A program made the translations under genes and the position numbers. A stretch of 64,000 nt of DNA, from NCBI GenBank assembly GCA_023052935.1, contig CM041292.1:33772386-33836385 (forward strand). Reading direction: 5' to 3'. Numbering within the stretch: the first letter of the stretch is position 1; every line of letters begins with the position of its first letter. Below, piece by piece: positions 45,710 through 56,215 of this stretch. This DNA is from Piezodorus guildinii. Its lineage: Eukaryota > Arthropoda > Insecta > Hemiptera > Pentatomidae. Under the pieces are notes generated by a model. It was not told the DNA's origin. It was given only the letters and a program-made list of their open reading frames with translations, and ran no database searches.

Positions 45710-46770
45710 CTTTCACTTACCTCCGTTGTTAAAATCAATTTAAAAATTTTTAAACACTGTTTGAGATGATAAAATCTGGGGTCCACAACACGACTTTCAC
45801 TTATCAACGATGTTATAACCAATTTAAGAATTTTTAAAACCATTTAGAGATGAAAATGAATTGATAAATAATTAATTACGTCTAGTTTCAAAAGAAACAC
45901 GTGTTTTAATAAATAATCTATTATATTATTATCTACGGTAACCGGTTTCTTTTATCGGCTTTTTATCACCCTCCATTACCTTTTACAATTTTGTGTATAA
46001 GATAAAATTTTTCCTAAAATCTTTAGGTTTCTAACAATACATTATACATCTATATTACTGTTTTTATATTCAAAAACACAAAAATTGCATGAAAAAATAT
46101 GTTTTCTCTTTTCTCCTTTTGTTGGAAATCGAATTCCCTCAACTTACATATTTACCCGTTTTTTATCAATTCTAACAACATGATATGGTTAATTTATTCA
46201 AATTTACAAATTTGGTGGTACTTCAGAGGAAGAAAATTTAAACTATCGGCATTTAAGCCCTGTCAGACTATTTTAATCAGAAAAAAACCTACGTTTTATT
46301 AAAGACTATAGATATGGAAAATTTTATCAAATTCGCTAGAGCCGTTTTTGAGAAAATCGTCAAAAGGTGCAAAATGCATGGGATAAAGTAGATCTTCAGG
46401 TAGATCGATTTGGAAGAAAAAGAAAACATCTGGGGTAAGAGTTTTTATTAAATATTAATTTCAGTTTCGTCCGACTTTTTGTTTTTGCGCTAGACTTATC
46501 ACACACACACACAAATTTTTTAATGGGAGTAAAAAATCCTTAGTTATACCGTCCTTCGGAGGGGTCATTAAAAGGTGGTCATTATGTCAGGTACTCGTTA
46601 AAGATCACCATCCTAATAATACATGGATAGGCAAAATTTAGGACTCCCACAGAAGAATCGTCCGATTAGCCATAGCAGCATAAAGTGACGTTAAGCAAAT
46701 AAACAAACAAACACGTACGTAAATTTTCACTATCGCAATACTTTCTCTTACATATTTCATACATAAGTAA
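45710..46770 (-). repeat. Family A, two overlapping reverse copies, one holding a SINE-2
   Basis: A right end at 45712 stops near 45770, where a second right end (AAATCTGGGGTCCACAACAC) starts. That second copy runs through all blocks to its left end near 46735-46770 (CAATACTTTCTCTTACATAT) and is interrupted at 46512-46713 by a SINE-2. Confidence 0.8.
46512..46713 (+). mobile_element. SINE-2, 5'-truncated, inside family A
   Basis: Starts at TTTAATGGGAGTAAAAAATC (head missing) and ends GCAAATAAACAAACAAACAC. The family-A blocks on either side are collinear. Confidence 0.82.
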
Positions 46771-46938
46771 GTAAATTTAACAACTAATGACTCTACATCT
46801 CGTAGAATGAACCCAAGAAGATAATAACAACCGACTTAAACTATGAACCCTTTTTTATCAAAACAGGTATTATATATATATATTGAGGTCTTATTTTTTG
46901 GGAATAAATACAGCTTTTATACGTCATTAAAAGTATTA

Positions 46939-47159
46939 TATACAGTCCACGGCTCAGGTCTCGTATTGCCCGTTGGCATTCTAAGGTTTCTTTCGCACTA
47001 GGCGCATACCGGGCCTAGTGCGAAAGGAACCTTAGAATGCCAACGGGGAATACGAGGCCTGAGCCGTGGACTGTATATACCATTGTTGCTTTATATACAG
47101 GAAATGTTTGTGTATTTATTTTGTAAATAAAGTTGAAGGATAAGGGGGGAAAAAAACAA
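46939..47159 (+). mobile_element. 221-bp retroposed hairpin element with perfect 14-bp target duplication
   Basis: CATTAAAAGTATTA occurs at 46925-46938 and again at 47160-47173. Between them are a left arm (46939-47003), a loop of about 9 bases and a right arm (47013-47077) that pair over about 65 bp with about three mismatches. About 80 nt follow, containing TTGTAAATAAAG (an AATAAA signal) and an end GGGGGGAAAAAAACAA. The A-rich end and the long duplication point to target-primed insertion of a polyadenylated RNA. The arms are GC-richer than their surroundings. No ORF. No other copy is in the window. Confidence 0.8.
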
Positions 47160-47213
47160 CATTAAAAGTATTAGAAGCACAAGGGAAAAACTTTTCCAAA
47201 TATATTTATTTAT

Positions 47214-47300
47214 TCTATTACAGTTTTAGGTGCCATGTACAACTACATTTTCAGAAAAATGAACAAATTTTCTTCATTCTTTTGGTGCATTTTTTCCTAA
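47214..47300 (-). repeat. LINE 3' UTR fragment
   Basis: TTACAGTTTTAGGTGCCATG and the following bases match 37427-37560, the 3' end of the LINE fragment there. No coding part remains here. Confidence 0.6.
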
Positions 47301-47334
47301 AAAAAAAAAAGAATGTTCGAAATATAAAAACAAA

Positions 47335-47435
47335 CATGAGAATTTAATTAAAATAGTTAGAGCCTGTTTTGAGACAATTGATAAAAGGTTTCAAAACGCA
47401 TAGTAAAAGGTGACACTTCTGGTTTTTCAATATTA
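47335..47435 (-). repeat. Family A internal fragment
   Basis: TTAATTAAAATAGTTAGAGCC then TGTTTTGAGACAATTGATAA and GTGACACTTCTGGTTTTTC correspond to the reverse internal block seen at 45230-45310. Confidence 0.6.
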
Positions 47436-47699
47436 GTGAAATGATTGCCATACCATCCTACACACATAGTTTTTATAAGTATAGAATTTTCTTACGTACA
47501 AAAACCACGGATAGAAGAAAAAACAATTAATATCCCTAAAAGGTATTTCTTAATTCCAAAACATTTAACAACTTTGGAATGAGGACTGGAGGGGGTGTAT
47601 TGAAGTTTGGAATTCAGTGAGATACATCTCTATCCCAAGTCTGTAACAGATGGGAAATATGGCTCTAAACAATATTATTTGTGAAAAAAATGGCAAATT

Positions 47700-47900
47700 T
47701 AGGATTTTCAATATTGCCTTTCCATTTCGACTTCCGACATAAGGGATCTAGCAGCCCGGAAGCATACTTCTAGATGCGCTGCATCCATTTCACTATTATC
47801 AGAACAAAGGCAGAAATGTGGAGACTCTACCACTCTGATCCAAGAACGGTGCCATTTTATATAGCCCTTTGGCGCGAGGGCAAGCGTACAAAATAACATT
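47700..47900 (-). pseudogene. LINE C-terminal remnant
   Basis: The minus frame from 47899 reads WHRSWIRVVESPHFCLCSDN followed by SEMDAAHLEVCFRAARSLM. The 'S-P-x-C-x-x-C ... D-x-x-H-L-x-x-C' arrangement is the usual cysteine/histidine motif at LINE C-termini. Related nucleotides lie at 29330-29420. Confidence 0.6.
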
Positions 47901-48072
47901 ACAGTTTCTTGCTAAAACCTATAATGAAGTTCCAAAAAACTGATATCAATTATTCATTTTATACTAAATCTATTATTTCATTTCGACATGCTTTAATGTT
48001 CCGAGTTAAACAAAAATATCAGGAATCTACATTAAAGCAATATATTTTTTTTTTTTTTCAAATGTTAATACT

Positions 48073-49026
48073 CCTATTCCTCCCTATTTACTCAGTCTAC
48101 TGGCGTTCCTCAAGGCAGTATCCTAGGACCCCTTCTTTACACAGTTTTTACAGCTGATAGCCCAACCCATCCTAGCACCTTCCTTTCTACCTATGCTGAT
48201 GACACTTGTGTGTTATCAGTCAATAATGATCCTACTATTGCCTCTCAAACTCTTCAATCCCACATCCGAGACCTTGAAGTATGGTGTCAGAATTGGAGAA
48301 TCAAAATCAATTCCAACAAATCCCACCAAATTACCTTTACCCTTCGTCGTAAACCTACAACATCCTGTCCTACAGTGTCCTTTAATAATATTCCGCTAGT
48401 CCCGGTTGAACAAATTCGCTATCTAGGACTCCTACTTGACAAACGACTAACTTGGAATCCGCACACAAGACTGAAACGACAGGAAACTGCCCAACGCTTT
48501 CGCTTACTTCAACACTTACTGGACAGACGCTCTAACCTTCCACTTAACTACAAAAGGCTCATATATATTACCATCATAAGGCCTATTTGGACGTACGGAG
48601 TTGAGCTTTGGGGCTCTACTAAACCATCAAATTCTTCCCGTATTCAATCCCTACAATCCAAAATCCTTCTAAATCCTCAATGCTCCTTATTTTGTCACCA
48701 ACAAACTCAACCATAAAGACCTTAATGTCCCATATGTTGCTGATTTGGCCCGTACGAGGTATCATTCCTTCCATGACAAACTCCACTCTCCCATTAACCC
48801 ACTAGTTTCAATCCTAGCTTCCTCTACCATTCCTGACAATCCTCCGCGGCGTCTGAAAAGAAGATGGCCTCGAGACCTTCTAGTGTAGTTTACCTAGTGG
48901 AGTGTTGCCAATGGGCATATTCTCTTCATGTCTTTTCATGTATATTATCTATGTTATGAGCCAATTTACTTGATGTATTTACTAATACAGTTGTAAATTT
49001 CAATAAATTAATAAATAAAAAAAAAA
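48073..49026 (+). mobile_element. Jockey-clade LINE, copy JK1-c, 5'-truncated
   Basis: Flanked by a 13-bp target duplication AAATGTTAATACT (48060-48072 and 49027-49039, the latter overlapping the end of the A-run). It begins inside the reverse transcriptase, corresponding to about 19105 of JK1-b, and runs through the 3' UTR to an A-tail. A T-run just upstream fits a TTTT/A endonuclease target. Confidence 0.93.
48090..48890 (+). pseudogene. JK1-c reverse transcriptase 3' half, frameshifted
   Basis: The frame runs from QSTGVPQGSILGP through YADDT (about 48190-48205) and YKRLIYITIIRPIWTYG. A 2-bp loss near 48668 shifts it to an early stop at 48715. The remaining JK1 C-terminus (DLARTRYHSFHDK .. 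PRRLKRRWPRDLLV) continues in another frame to the stop at 48886. Confidence 0.9.
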
Positions 49027-49082
49027 AAATGTTAATACTTATTATTATAATAATTCAAAGAAACATCGATTTTTGAAACAAA

Positions 49083-49400
49083 AAATCTGGTGCGAGCAAT
49101 GAACGACTTTCACTTACCTCGATTTTTAAAGTCAACTTAAGAGCTATTAAATAAATTTATGGTGAAAAAAATTGAAAAACACGTTTAAGATTAAATTATA
49201 TAACAATATAAATTTTTATGTACAACAATCAATTAAGTTAATTCCCTATTCGTCACTTTATACTAACTTTCACAATTTTCTAAATAAGAATATATTAATA
49301 TTTTTGAGTTTGGGAAAAAAAAAACTTATCGTTTTTAATTATACTTCCACAAACACAAACACAACATTGTTTGTAATAACAATGATAATTACCCAGTAAC
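49083..49400 (-). repeat. Family A right part, reverse
   Basis: AAAATCTGGTGCGAGCAATG then AACGACTTTCACTTACCTCG is a clear right end; the following blocks are diverged and fade out near 49400. Another bare right end lies at 49755-49800. Confidence 0.65.
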
Positions 49401-50171
49401 ATCCAACTTTACCTATGTCTTTTTCCGATAATATCTCGAATCCAGGTTCTTTTTATACTTTTATTGATAACGTAACTCAAAAAAATTGTTTATTCGATGG
49501 CTTTTGTTATTATAAATCCGGAATTACAAATATTGAGGTACTACATTCCCACAGCACCTGAGTGTCTGCATACAATATTTTTCTCTGTTAACATTTTCTT
49601 GTTATGTACATAAATCGAATAGTAAAAGTATGTAAATAAATAATTTTTAGGAAAAAATAAAAATTGTGTATTTGTTATTAGTCTAAAGGATAAAGGACTG
49701 AATGCCCTCTTTACCATGTTTTTAGAACTTGGATGTCTTTAGAATACTTTCTGATAAAAAAATCTGGTCTGCTCAACATACGACTTTCACTAACCTTACT
49801 AGTCTCTTTATTTTTTTTTTTTTTATCTTCATATATTTATATTCACGCTTGTATGTAAGTTGACAATCAGTGAATAAGATAGATTTAATCAATAAAGTTG
49901 ATTTTGTGGCGTTGATGTTGATAAAGTTTAAGTTGATGTGGAGTGATAGGTATGATGCCCAGCGACACCTCTTCCTGGCGTGTTTCTTAATTGACATTAA
50001 TGTTAGGAAGTCCGTCATCCAACATCTTTTTACAACCTTCGGCGAGTATTGTGGGGCATGTTGGTAGTGGCCATGTTTGTGTTAATGAGTTGGTATGTCC
50101 GTGTAAGTCGTGAAGACGTTTGTAGAGGGTCCGAATCTGTTCATTGTCTGCATGTATAGTAACGTTGCTCC

Positions 50172-50419
50172 TATGCCAAAGGTCACGGGTTCAAACCCGC
50201 AGGTGGTCCTAGGTTTTTTAGTTGGAGTAAAAAATCCTTAGTTATGCCGCCCTTCGGAGGTGACGTGGAAAGGTGGTCCTGAGCCTGTGCGATGCTCAGG
50301 TACTCGTTAAAGATCCCTATCCTAATAAAACATGGAAAGGCAAAATTTAGGACTCCCACTGTAGCATCGTCCGATTAGCCATAGTAGCATAAAGTGACGT
50401 TAAAAAAATAAACAAATTA
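50172..50419 (+). mobile_element. SINE-2, 5'-truncated, with short target duplication
   Basis: Starts within the tRNA-like head (CCTATGCCAAAGGTCACGGG) and keeps a good B box GGGTTCAAACCCGCAGG. The body and TTAAAAAAATAAACAAA tail are complete. TAACGTTGCT before it and TAATGTTGCT after it (one mismatch) look like the target duplication. Confidence 0.85.
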
Positions 50420-50504
50420 ATGTTGCTAAACTACCATGGTGAATTTTTAATAGTTCTAAAAGTATTGGATTAAAAAAATTGAATTTTACATGCTTCTTTT
50501 TGGC

Positions 50505-51045
50505 AGGCCCGTTAACCTTACTAAAATCAATTTAAGAATTTTGAAGAAAAGTTAAAAAAAATAATTAGGTTATTTCGATAGAAACATGTATCTTAGATTA
50601 AATAATATAACAAATGAAATTATTTTCTTTAACAATCTATTATGCACTTATTTATTGTCACTATTACCTTCTATAACTTAACGTCTAATAAATTGACAAA
50701 AAAATGACCTAAAAAAATATTGCTCCTCTTTTCTCCGAAGGTTAGGGAGCGACATAGTCTAGTAAATAGAGCACTAGTCTACTGTTCTCCAGGTCCTGGG
50801 TTCGAATCCAGATTGTGTCAGAAAACTATTTGTTCTGCTAATTCAGTCCGCCCCCCGACTGGTATGGAGACCCTCCTGTGGCACAACCAGCCTCTAAAAA
50901 GTTGGTATCCAAAATAATTGGGAAAAAAAAACTGGGGACTGAGCGTGATCAAGGCCTAATCATCTCATTGCACGGCCGTTGGGCTAGAAACAGTTCGAAT
51001 CTCTATATGTACTGAGCCCAAGACCATTCATGGGTTGCAGTGGCA

Positions 51046-51082
<37 letters not shown>

Positions 51083-51535
51083 CTGTAGGTTTGCTATCAA
51101 AATCTTTACTAGTTGCATGTAAAATAGTTAAATATTAAAAAAAAAATAAAGGTATTTTAGAATAAGAACTTTTGAAATATGGCATTTAAGCCATGTCACA
51201 CAATTTCAATCTGAATAAAACTTACATGGTATTAACACCCATTTCATTTTACATCGATATAGTATGTTTAATTGAAATCAGTAAGCCATTTTTGAGAAAG
51301 ATGCATCATCCATAGTATAAAATGGAGCTCTTGGCTTGTAAAAGTTTGTGGAATAGCTGTTGTACCATCCCATTCATATAATTTATTTAAATATGTAATT
51401 TTAGTTTTTTTACGACTTTTCGTTTACGTGCTAGCCTTACCTCACTCACAGCCTTTTTGCGGGGCAGTCGTCTAGACTCAGAGGACCTTTTAGTGTCTAA
51501 ATTTTATATTCAGGTAAGTGAAAGCAAAAATTAGT
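50505..51535 (-). repeat. Family A copy, split by a T-tailed SINE-1
   Basis: The right-side blocks run 50505-50740, and the collinear left-side blocks resume at about 51081 (TCTGTAGGTTTGCTATCAAA) and end at CAGGTAAGTGAAAG (51513-51526). The two halves are in correct order, so the intervening 340 bp is an insertion. Confidence 0.8.
50742..51080 (+). mobile_element. SINE-1 copy, T-tailed
   Basis: A box region GACATAGTCTAGTAAATAGAG and B box GGGTTCGAATCCAG (50800-50813). The body matches the other copies (GAGACCCTCCTG, CTCTATATGTACTGAGCCC). It ends in 31 consecutive T (51050-51080), immediately after which the interrupted family-A sequence resumes. This position shows that the T-run is the true 3' end of the SINE. 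Confidence 0.9.
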
Positions 51536-52024
51536 ATGCGTATTGTTTTATGTCACTAAAAAGTTTTTTCATATTTATATACCATATGTATTATATTGGC
51601 AGTGTGTATTGACTTATTATTATATACTAATAGCTTTCCTTATTTTTAATATCTTTTTAGTTTTTTATATCGTATTGTGTAACTTTTAGAAAGGACCCAG
51701 AGTAGGTATAATTGCAGTTTCACGTCTGCTTCGGTCCCATCCTCTTCCTTTCTAATCACTAAATGTTAACGAATTCTGTGTCATAATTAATAGCTTGCGA
51801 TGTTCTTTCGCAACATATTTCGATAAAACGATTTGTCCGAGAGTGTAGGCAGGATTTTCATTTCAGGGAGTGGGACAATCGTTTGTAGGAATAAGAGGGT
51901 TGAAAACGTATGTTATTTTTTTTTTAAATTGTATGTCTACATATAAATTTTAAAATTATGCGAGTTAGTTGGATTAAAACATCGTCTAAACACAAATTTT
52001 ATTCTAGTGCATTATTTTTTTTAC

Positions 52025-52285
52025 TTTCACTTACCTATGTATGGAATATATAGTAAGGGAAAGTATTGCGTTCGTGAAAATTTTCGAATCACAGTTTTCA
52101 ACGGAATATACGTTTTAAGGTCCCCTGAGTCTATTATAATAATGTAATAGATTATTTAACGAAAAACTTAGTTCTAATAAAATCCAATATAAATAATTCT
52201 TTAACAATTTATTTTCGCTTCCAAAATTGTTTAAAAATTCTTATATTGATAGTCGTCTTAAAGTGAAAGTCGTATGTTGCGCGAA
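52025..52285 (+). repeat. Family A, internally deleted short form
   Basis: Left terminus with hairpin (ACTTTCACTTACCTATGTAT .. ATATATAGTAAGGGAAAGTA) and right terminus (AAAGTGAAAGTCGTATGTTG, then CGCGAACCAGATTTTT) are both present, only 260 bp apart. The middle is reduced to about 130 bp. Confidence 0.85.
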
Positions 52286-52289
52286 CCAG

Positions 52290-53325
52290 ATTTTTTTTAA
52301 ATATATTAGTTTTTATATTTTTCTTTAATCAACACTTTTTTAAGGGCCTTCCCTACCGCTTTTTAGTTACCCTGATGGATATATCCGTGGAAGAAGTACA
52401 TTCTATTTTTTCTTGACTAGTCGGATCAGTTTAAAGGTAAAGACATAGATGCTAGCCATGAAAAATATATAATACCCTTAACGAAATTATTTACAATATA
52501 TCAAATCAGTTGATAACATGGCGACGACTGAAATTGGGGTTTAAGGTCATTAAGATGGGTGAAAAATAAATTCCTTAATAGTTATTATACGCTAAACCGT
52601 CTTGCAAGCGTTCAAAATTTAAGCTGAGGTGTCGGTGGGAGGATTGTGTAAAGTCTGATCTAATGTGCTTGGGCTTTAAAGGCGATCATTAAATGAATCT
52701 GGATAGGCAGCCTTTGATGGTATTGGCATGGAACCTTTGATTTCGGTTTGTTAAATAATTTATATTAACAATTCAAATGAAATACAGAGAATAAGAAAAA
52801 TAAAAAAAGAACTAATTAAATACTTTGATTGATGAAGTAATTATCTAAGAAAATATCAGTTAATGGGCCTAGTTGGGCAAAAATAATAGTAATAATTTTA
52901 CTCCAAACATTAGATTACTTTTATCATTAAAAAATATTATTAAGATTCTAACAAAGATTCACAAAGATTGTAAAAAAACAGAAAGTACGTAAGGCATTAC
53001 GTAAGCTGATGATTTCAGTTCTTGGATTTTTTGGTCTAAGATGAGATCTTGCCGGTATACTATAAAAAAAATAATATCTCTTAAGGCCAACATAACTTTG
53101 GACAAACATAACATAACATGGAATAAATCGCAGGATTACTCATATAATAATTAACCTTTGATAGATATCAAAATATAAATAAGCCAATCACGAATTAACT
53201 AATCAACAAAAAATAAAAGATTTTTCCAAAAGAAATTGACTGCGGATAAGAAAGACCAATACTTAGTAAAAAAAAAAAAAAAGTGGCATGCGATCCTTGT
53301 TGGAATGTTAAACATCATAAATATA

Positions 53326-53362
<37 letters not shown>

Positions 53363-53690
53363 TTGGTATAGTATCCATTATGTTTTCGGATGAAAAATAC
53401 TTTTTCTTAAAATAAAAAAACTTGTATTATTAGTTATCTTTCGTTTTACTGTATGAGACAATTTAAAATTTTTATGTGGTAGTGCATTTTTCTATATTAC
53501 GATATCTTATTTTGTTGGGGAGTATGTATTGCTGTATATTCGGCATAAGAAGCCATGAACCAACGCTGAACTATATAATACAGTTTTTTATAACCATATG
53601 TGTATGTGCTCTATAATTAAGTCCTTATAGAAAGTACAATCGTTATATAAATAATCATTTTTGAAAATATTATATAACTATTTGGTTAAA
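52290..53690. other. No recognised gene; (TA)n at 53330-53356
   Basis: AT-rich, with a microsatellite. Short GC-richer spots near 52610-52740 do not carry a recognisable frame. Confidence 0.4.
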
Positions 53691-53699
53691 AGAATAATT

Positions 53700-54185
53700 A
53701 TGACCCACCGTTCTTGTCAGTCTATGAGCAAACTTCCAAACAACGAATATTGCAATAAACAAACCCACAAACGGCTCCTTTCGGCTTGTGTTTGAAGCTG
53801 TCATCGGAAGTAATTGGACTTGTTCTCTTTGTGTCAGACGTCCGTTTCGTCACGAGGAAAGATGATTCGCGAAAATAAATTCGCGGTGGCACAACAGGTC
53901 TTGAGTTGTGTTAAACAAACTTTATAACATCGCTGAATGGTTTCACAACAATCTGATTGGAGGACTGGGAACGTCCACTTCCCACTCGGGTTGGTACCCT
54001 CGATGAAAGAAAATGAACCGATGGCGTAAAGTGCAGGTGCAGTGCTAACCGAATGGCATTCACTGTCTTTTCGTGACTGGAATCTGATGCAGTTCTTATT
54101 GCAATCAGGAAACATCACTCTTAGTCAGATATCACTTACCGCTTTCTATAAACTGCTCGAGGTAATAAGTTTAACTCGAATGGAT
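53700..54185 (-). other. GC-richer island with a 94-codon cysteine-rich ORF
   Basis: The minus ORF 54118-53834 stands in a block of clearly higher G+C and is cysteine-rich (C at about residues 5, 10 and 20, then a CCETIQRCYKVCLTQLKTCC cluster at 57-76). No signal peptide and no family I can name. It may be an exon of a host gene; an AG suitable as acceptor occurs just upstream on the minus strand (about 54120), but this is weak. Confidence 0.3.
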
Positions 54186-54218
54186 TCCAATTAAAATAAA
54201 TCGTATTCTGTTGGAATC

Positions 54219-54412
54219 ACCTGCGATGTAGAGGTTAGCATAACAGCTTTCTATAGTAGAGTGTTCAAACCTGGCCGATGGCCGAAGAATTTTTATAGGA
54301 GTAAAAAATCCTTAGTTATGCCAGCCTACAGAGAGGACGTAAAAAGGTGGTCTCAAGACTGTGATGTGTCAGGTACTCGTTTCGAAAATCCATATCCTAA
54401 TTAAACCAAAGG
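54219..54412 (+). mobile_element. SINE-2 copy
   Basis: Head GATGTAGAGGTTAGCATAAC, then CTTTCTATAGTAGAGTGTTCAAACCTGG-like B-box side (partly decayed). The body is GGAGTAAAAAATCCTTAGTT ... GTCAGGTACTCGTTTC. The tail side is lost into the following LINE remnant. Confidence 0.78.
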
Positions 54413-54419
54413 GTTACCT

Positions 54420-55150
54420 TTGATCAAACCTATGGGTTACCTTTGATAAGTATTTAATCTGGAATAACCATATTTCTTAAGTTACCAGGAAATCAATATC
54501 CATTCTTAAACAGCTCCTACGATTTTACGCCTTTTTTCCTAATTGTAGAAGTCAACTATTTGTATCCTTTCTCATAACCTTCTCCCACTTTGACTCTGGA
54601 CGCCTAATATAAAGTGGACTAAGTGGATAAATCAAGCCGAGGATACAAATTTTGATAGGTTCATGAGATTTTGAATGGCCGCCCCAGACTTCTCGGACTA
54701 CTTGGCATCTTCTTATTCCAATCCTTAACCTTCCTATATCCTTAACCTCCTCCTTTACAAGATCTCAATCTATTTTTTTTTTTTTTTTGTTCTCCCCTAC
54801 CTCGCCTTTGAAGGCTATACGGGGTTTCTCGAGCCAGGGGGTGAGGGCAGGGAATAAATGATGCTGAAATAAAAGTACCCCACAGCACCGAATCTCGAAC
54901 TCGTAATTTTTTTGGTTTCAAATTAATCGGTCCTCTGTGTTGCTAGGCAACGCGCGTTTAAAGCAACCCGCGCTAACCCGCTCAGCTACCCCGCCCCCTA
55001 CACACAAGATCTCAACCAACCGATTTATATTTACCCTGTTATAAAACTACTTCTTATGAAAATTCTTTGTGCTACCATATTCTAGAACTCTTAACCCATC
55101 TCCCTCCGTTACTTGTCCTTCCTAAGCACTTTCATTTATTTATTTATCCA
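54420..55150 (+). pseudogene. Non-LTR reverse transcriptase C-terminal remnant, split by SINE-4
   Basis: The plus strand reads DKYLIWNNHI, TRKSISILKQLLRF and SQLFVSFLITFSHFD. This is the post-catalytic 'L-D-x-x-L-x-W-x-x-H-I ... K-x-x-x-x-L-x-x-L-x-R-F ... L' region of CR1/Jockey-like LINEs, with several stops. After the SINE at 54771-55003 a further stretch of similar codon texture continues to about 55150. Too decayed to name the family. Confidence 0.6.
54771..55003 (-). mobile_element. SINE-4 with target duplication
   Basis: Flanked by ACAAGATCTCAATC (54757-54770) and ACAAGATCTCAACC (55004-55017), a 14-bp duplication with one mismatch. In reverse orientation it has a tRNA head (GGGTAGCTGAGCGGGTTAGC as A box) and, after an inserted segment, a B box GAGTTCGAGATTCGG. 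It ends in an A-tail seen as the T-run 54774-54789. It is the only copy of this SINE family here. Confidence 0.87.
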
Positions 55151-55394
55151 CTTCATCAAAAACTAATCTTCCGCACATATTTAATATATCTTGACTTAAT
55201 AATATGCAAATATATTCGTTAGAAGTTGTTATCTGTAGTTTTTTGTTTGTTTGATATTTTATTTATTTATGCTTTATATAATTTACAAGTTTACCAGATA
55301 ATCATGTAATTAAAGAAGCCAGACAAGAGGAACTTCCTCTGCTCATTGTACTTCATTCTTAGGGACGAAATATTCCAGAATAAAAATTACTTAA

Positions 55395-55445
55395 AACAAA
55401 AATAATCCTTGGTAAGCAAAATTTAGGACTCCCACAATTTAATAA
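55395..55445 (+). mobile_element. SINE-2 fragment
   Basis: GGTAAGCAAAATTTAGGACT, then CCCACAATTTAATAAAATG: the 3' part of the SINE-2 body only. Confidence 0.5.
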
Positions 55446-55777
55446 AATGCAGTAATATTGTTTTAATAAATAAATAATTTCAGATTATATATCTTTTATA
55501 ATATTTACTGCAATGTATTAAAAGCAATTATTAGTCTTTATTTTACATATTTTGTTAGTTATAATATTGTTTTTATTACATACCTTCCATATTTATCATG
55601 GTGATACTAATTTATACATACAAAGTGTAACAATAAATTTATATGTAACGTTTTTCTTCCTTACCTCCGGTTCTACTTCAGATCTTTTTTTCCACCCGTG
55701 TAACTTATTTATAGATAGCGCGAATAAAATATTTCTTCCTGAATAAGATAGAAATGATTCCATACGGAAAAACATCA

Positions 55778-55905
55778 TTTACTTTCACATCTGTATATGA
55801 AACATATAGCTGGGGAAAGCAATGCCATCGTAAAAAAAACTCGAGTTTTCAATGGAAGAAATATACGTTATTCAATGGAAGTATGGAAATCCCTTGAGTC
55901 AATGT
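55778..55905 (+). repeat. Family A left-end fragment
   Basis: ACTTTCACATCTGTATATGA, then AACATATAGCTGGGGAAAGCAATG: the left hairpin and first block, diverged. Confidence 0.65.
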
Positions 55906-56070
55906 TTTTATTTTATTTTTTATATACATCGCTTTTTCTATAAAAAATGATTATATTTATTTTATCGATCCATTTCGCCTTAACATCGGGTTTTACTTTA
56001 AAATAATTAAATAAAAAATAACTTCCCATTTTTACGATTTAATATAAAAATTTACAAAATTATTTGTTGC

Positions 56071-56215
56071 ATGTAGTATAGTGATTAGCATAACAGCCTT
56101 CTACTCAGAAGGCCGCTGGTCCAAACTTGGCAGATGGTCTTAGGATGTTTTAAATATATGGAAAAATCCTTGATTGTCCCATTCCTCTGAGGGGTCGAGT
56201 CTAGTACTCGTTCCT
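56071..56215 (+). mobile_element. SINE-2, head half
   Basis: GCATGTAGTATAGTGATTAG, CATAACAGCCTTCTACTCAG, then a decayed B box (TGGTCCAAACTTGG) and AAAAATCCTTGATTG. It breaks off at CTAGTACTCGTTCC. Confidence 0.7.
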
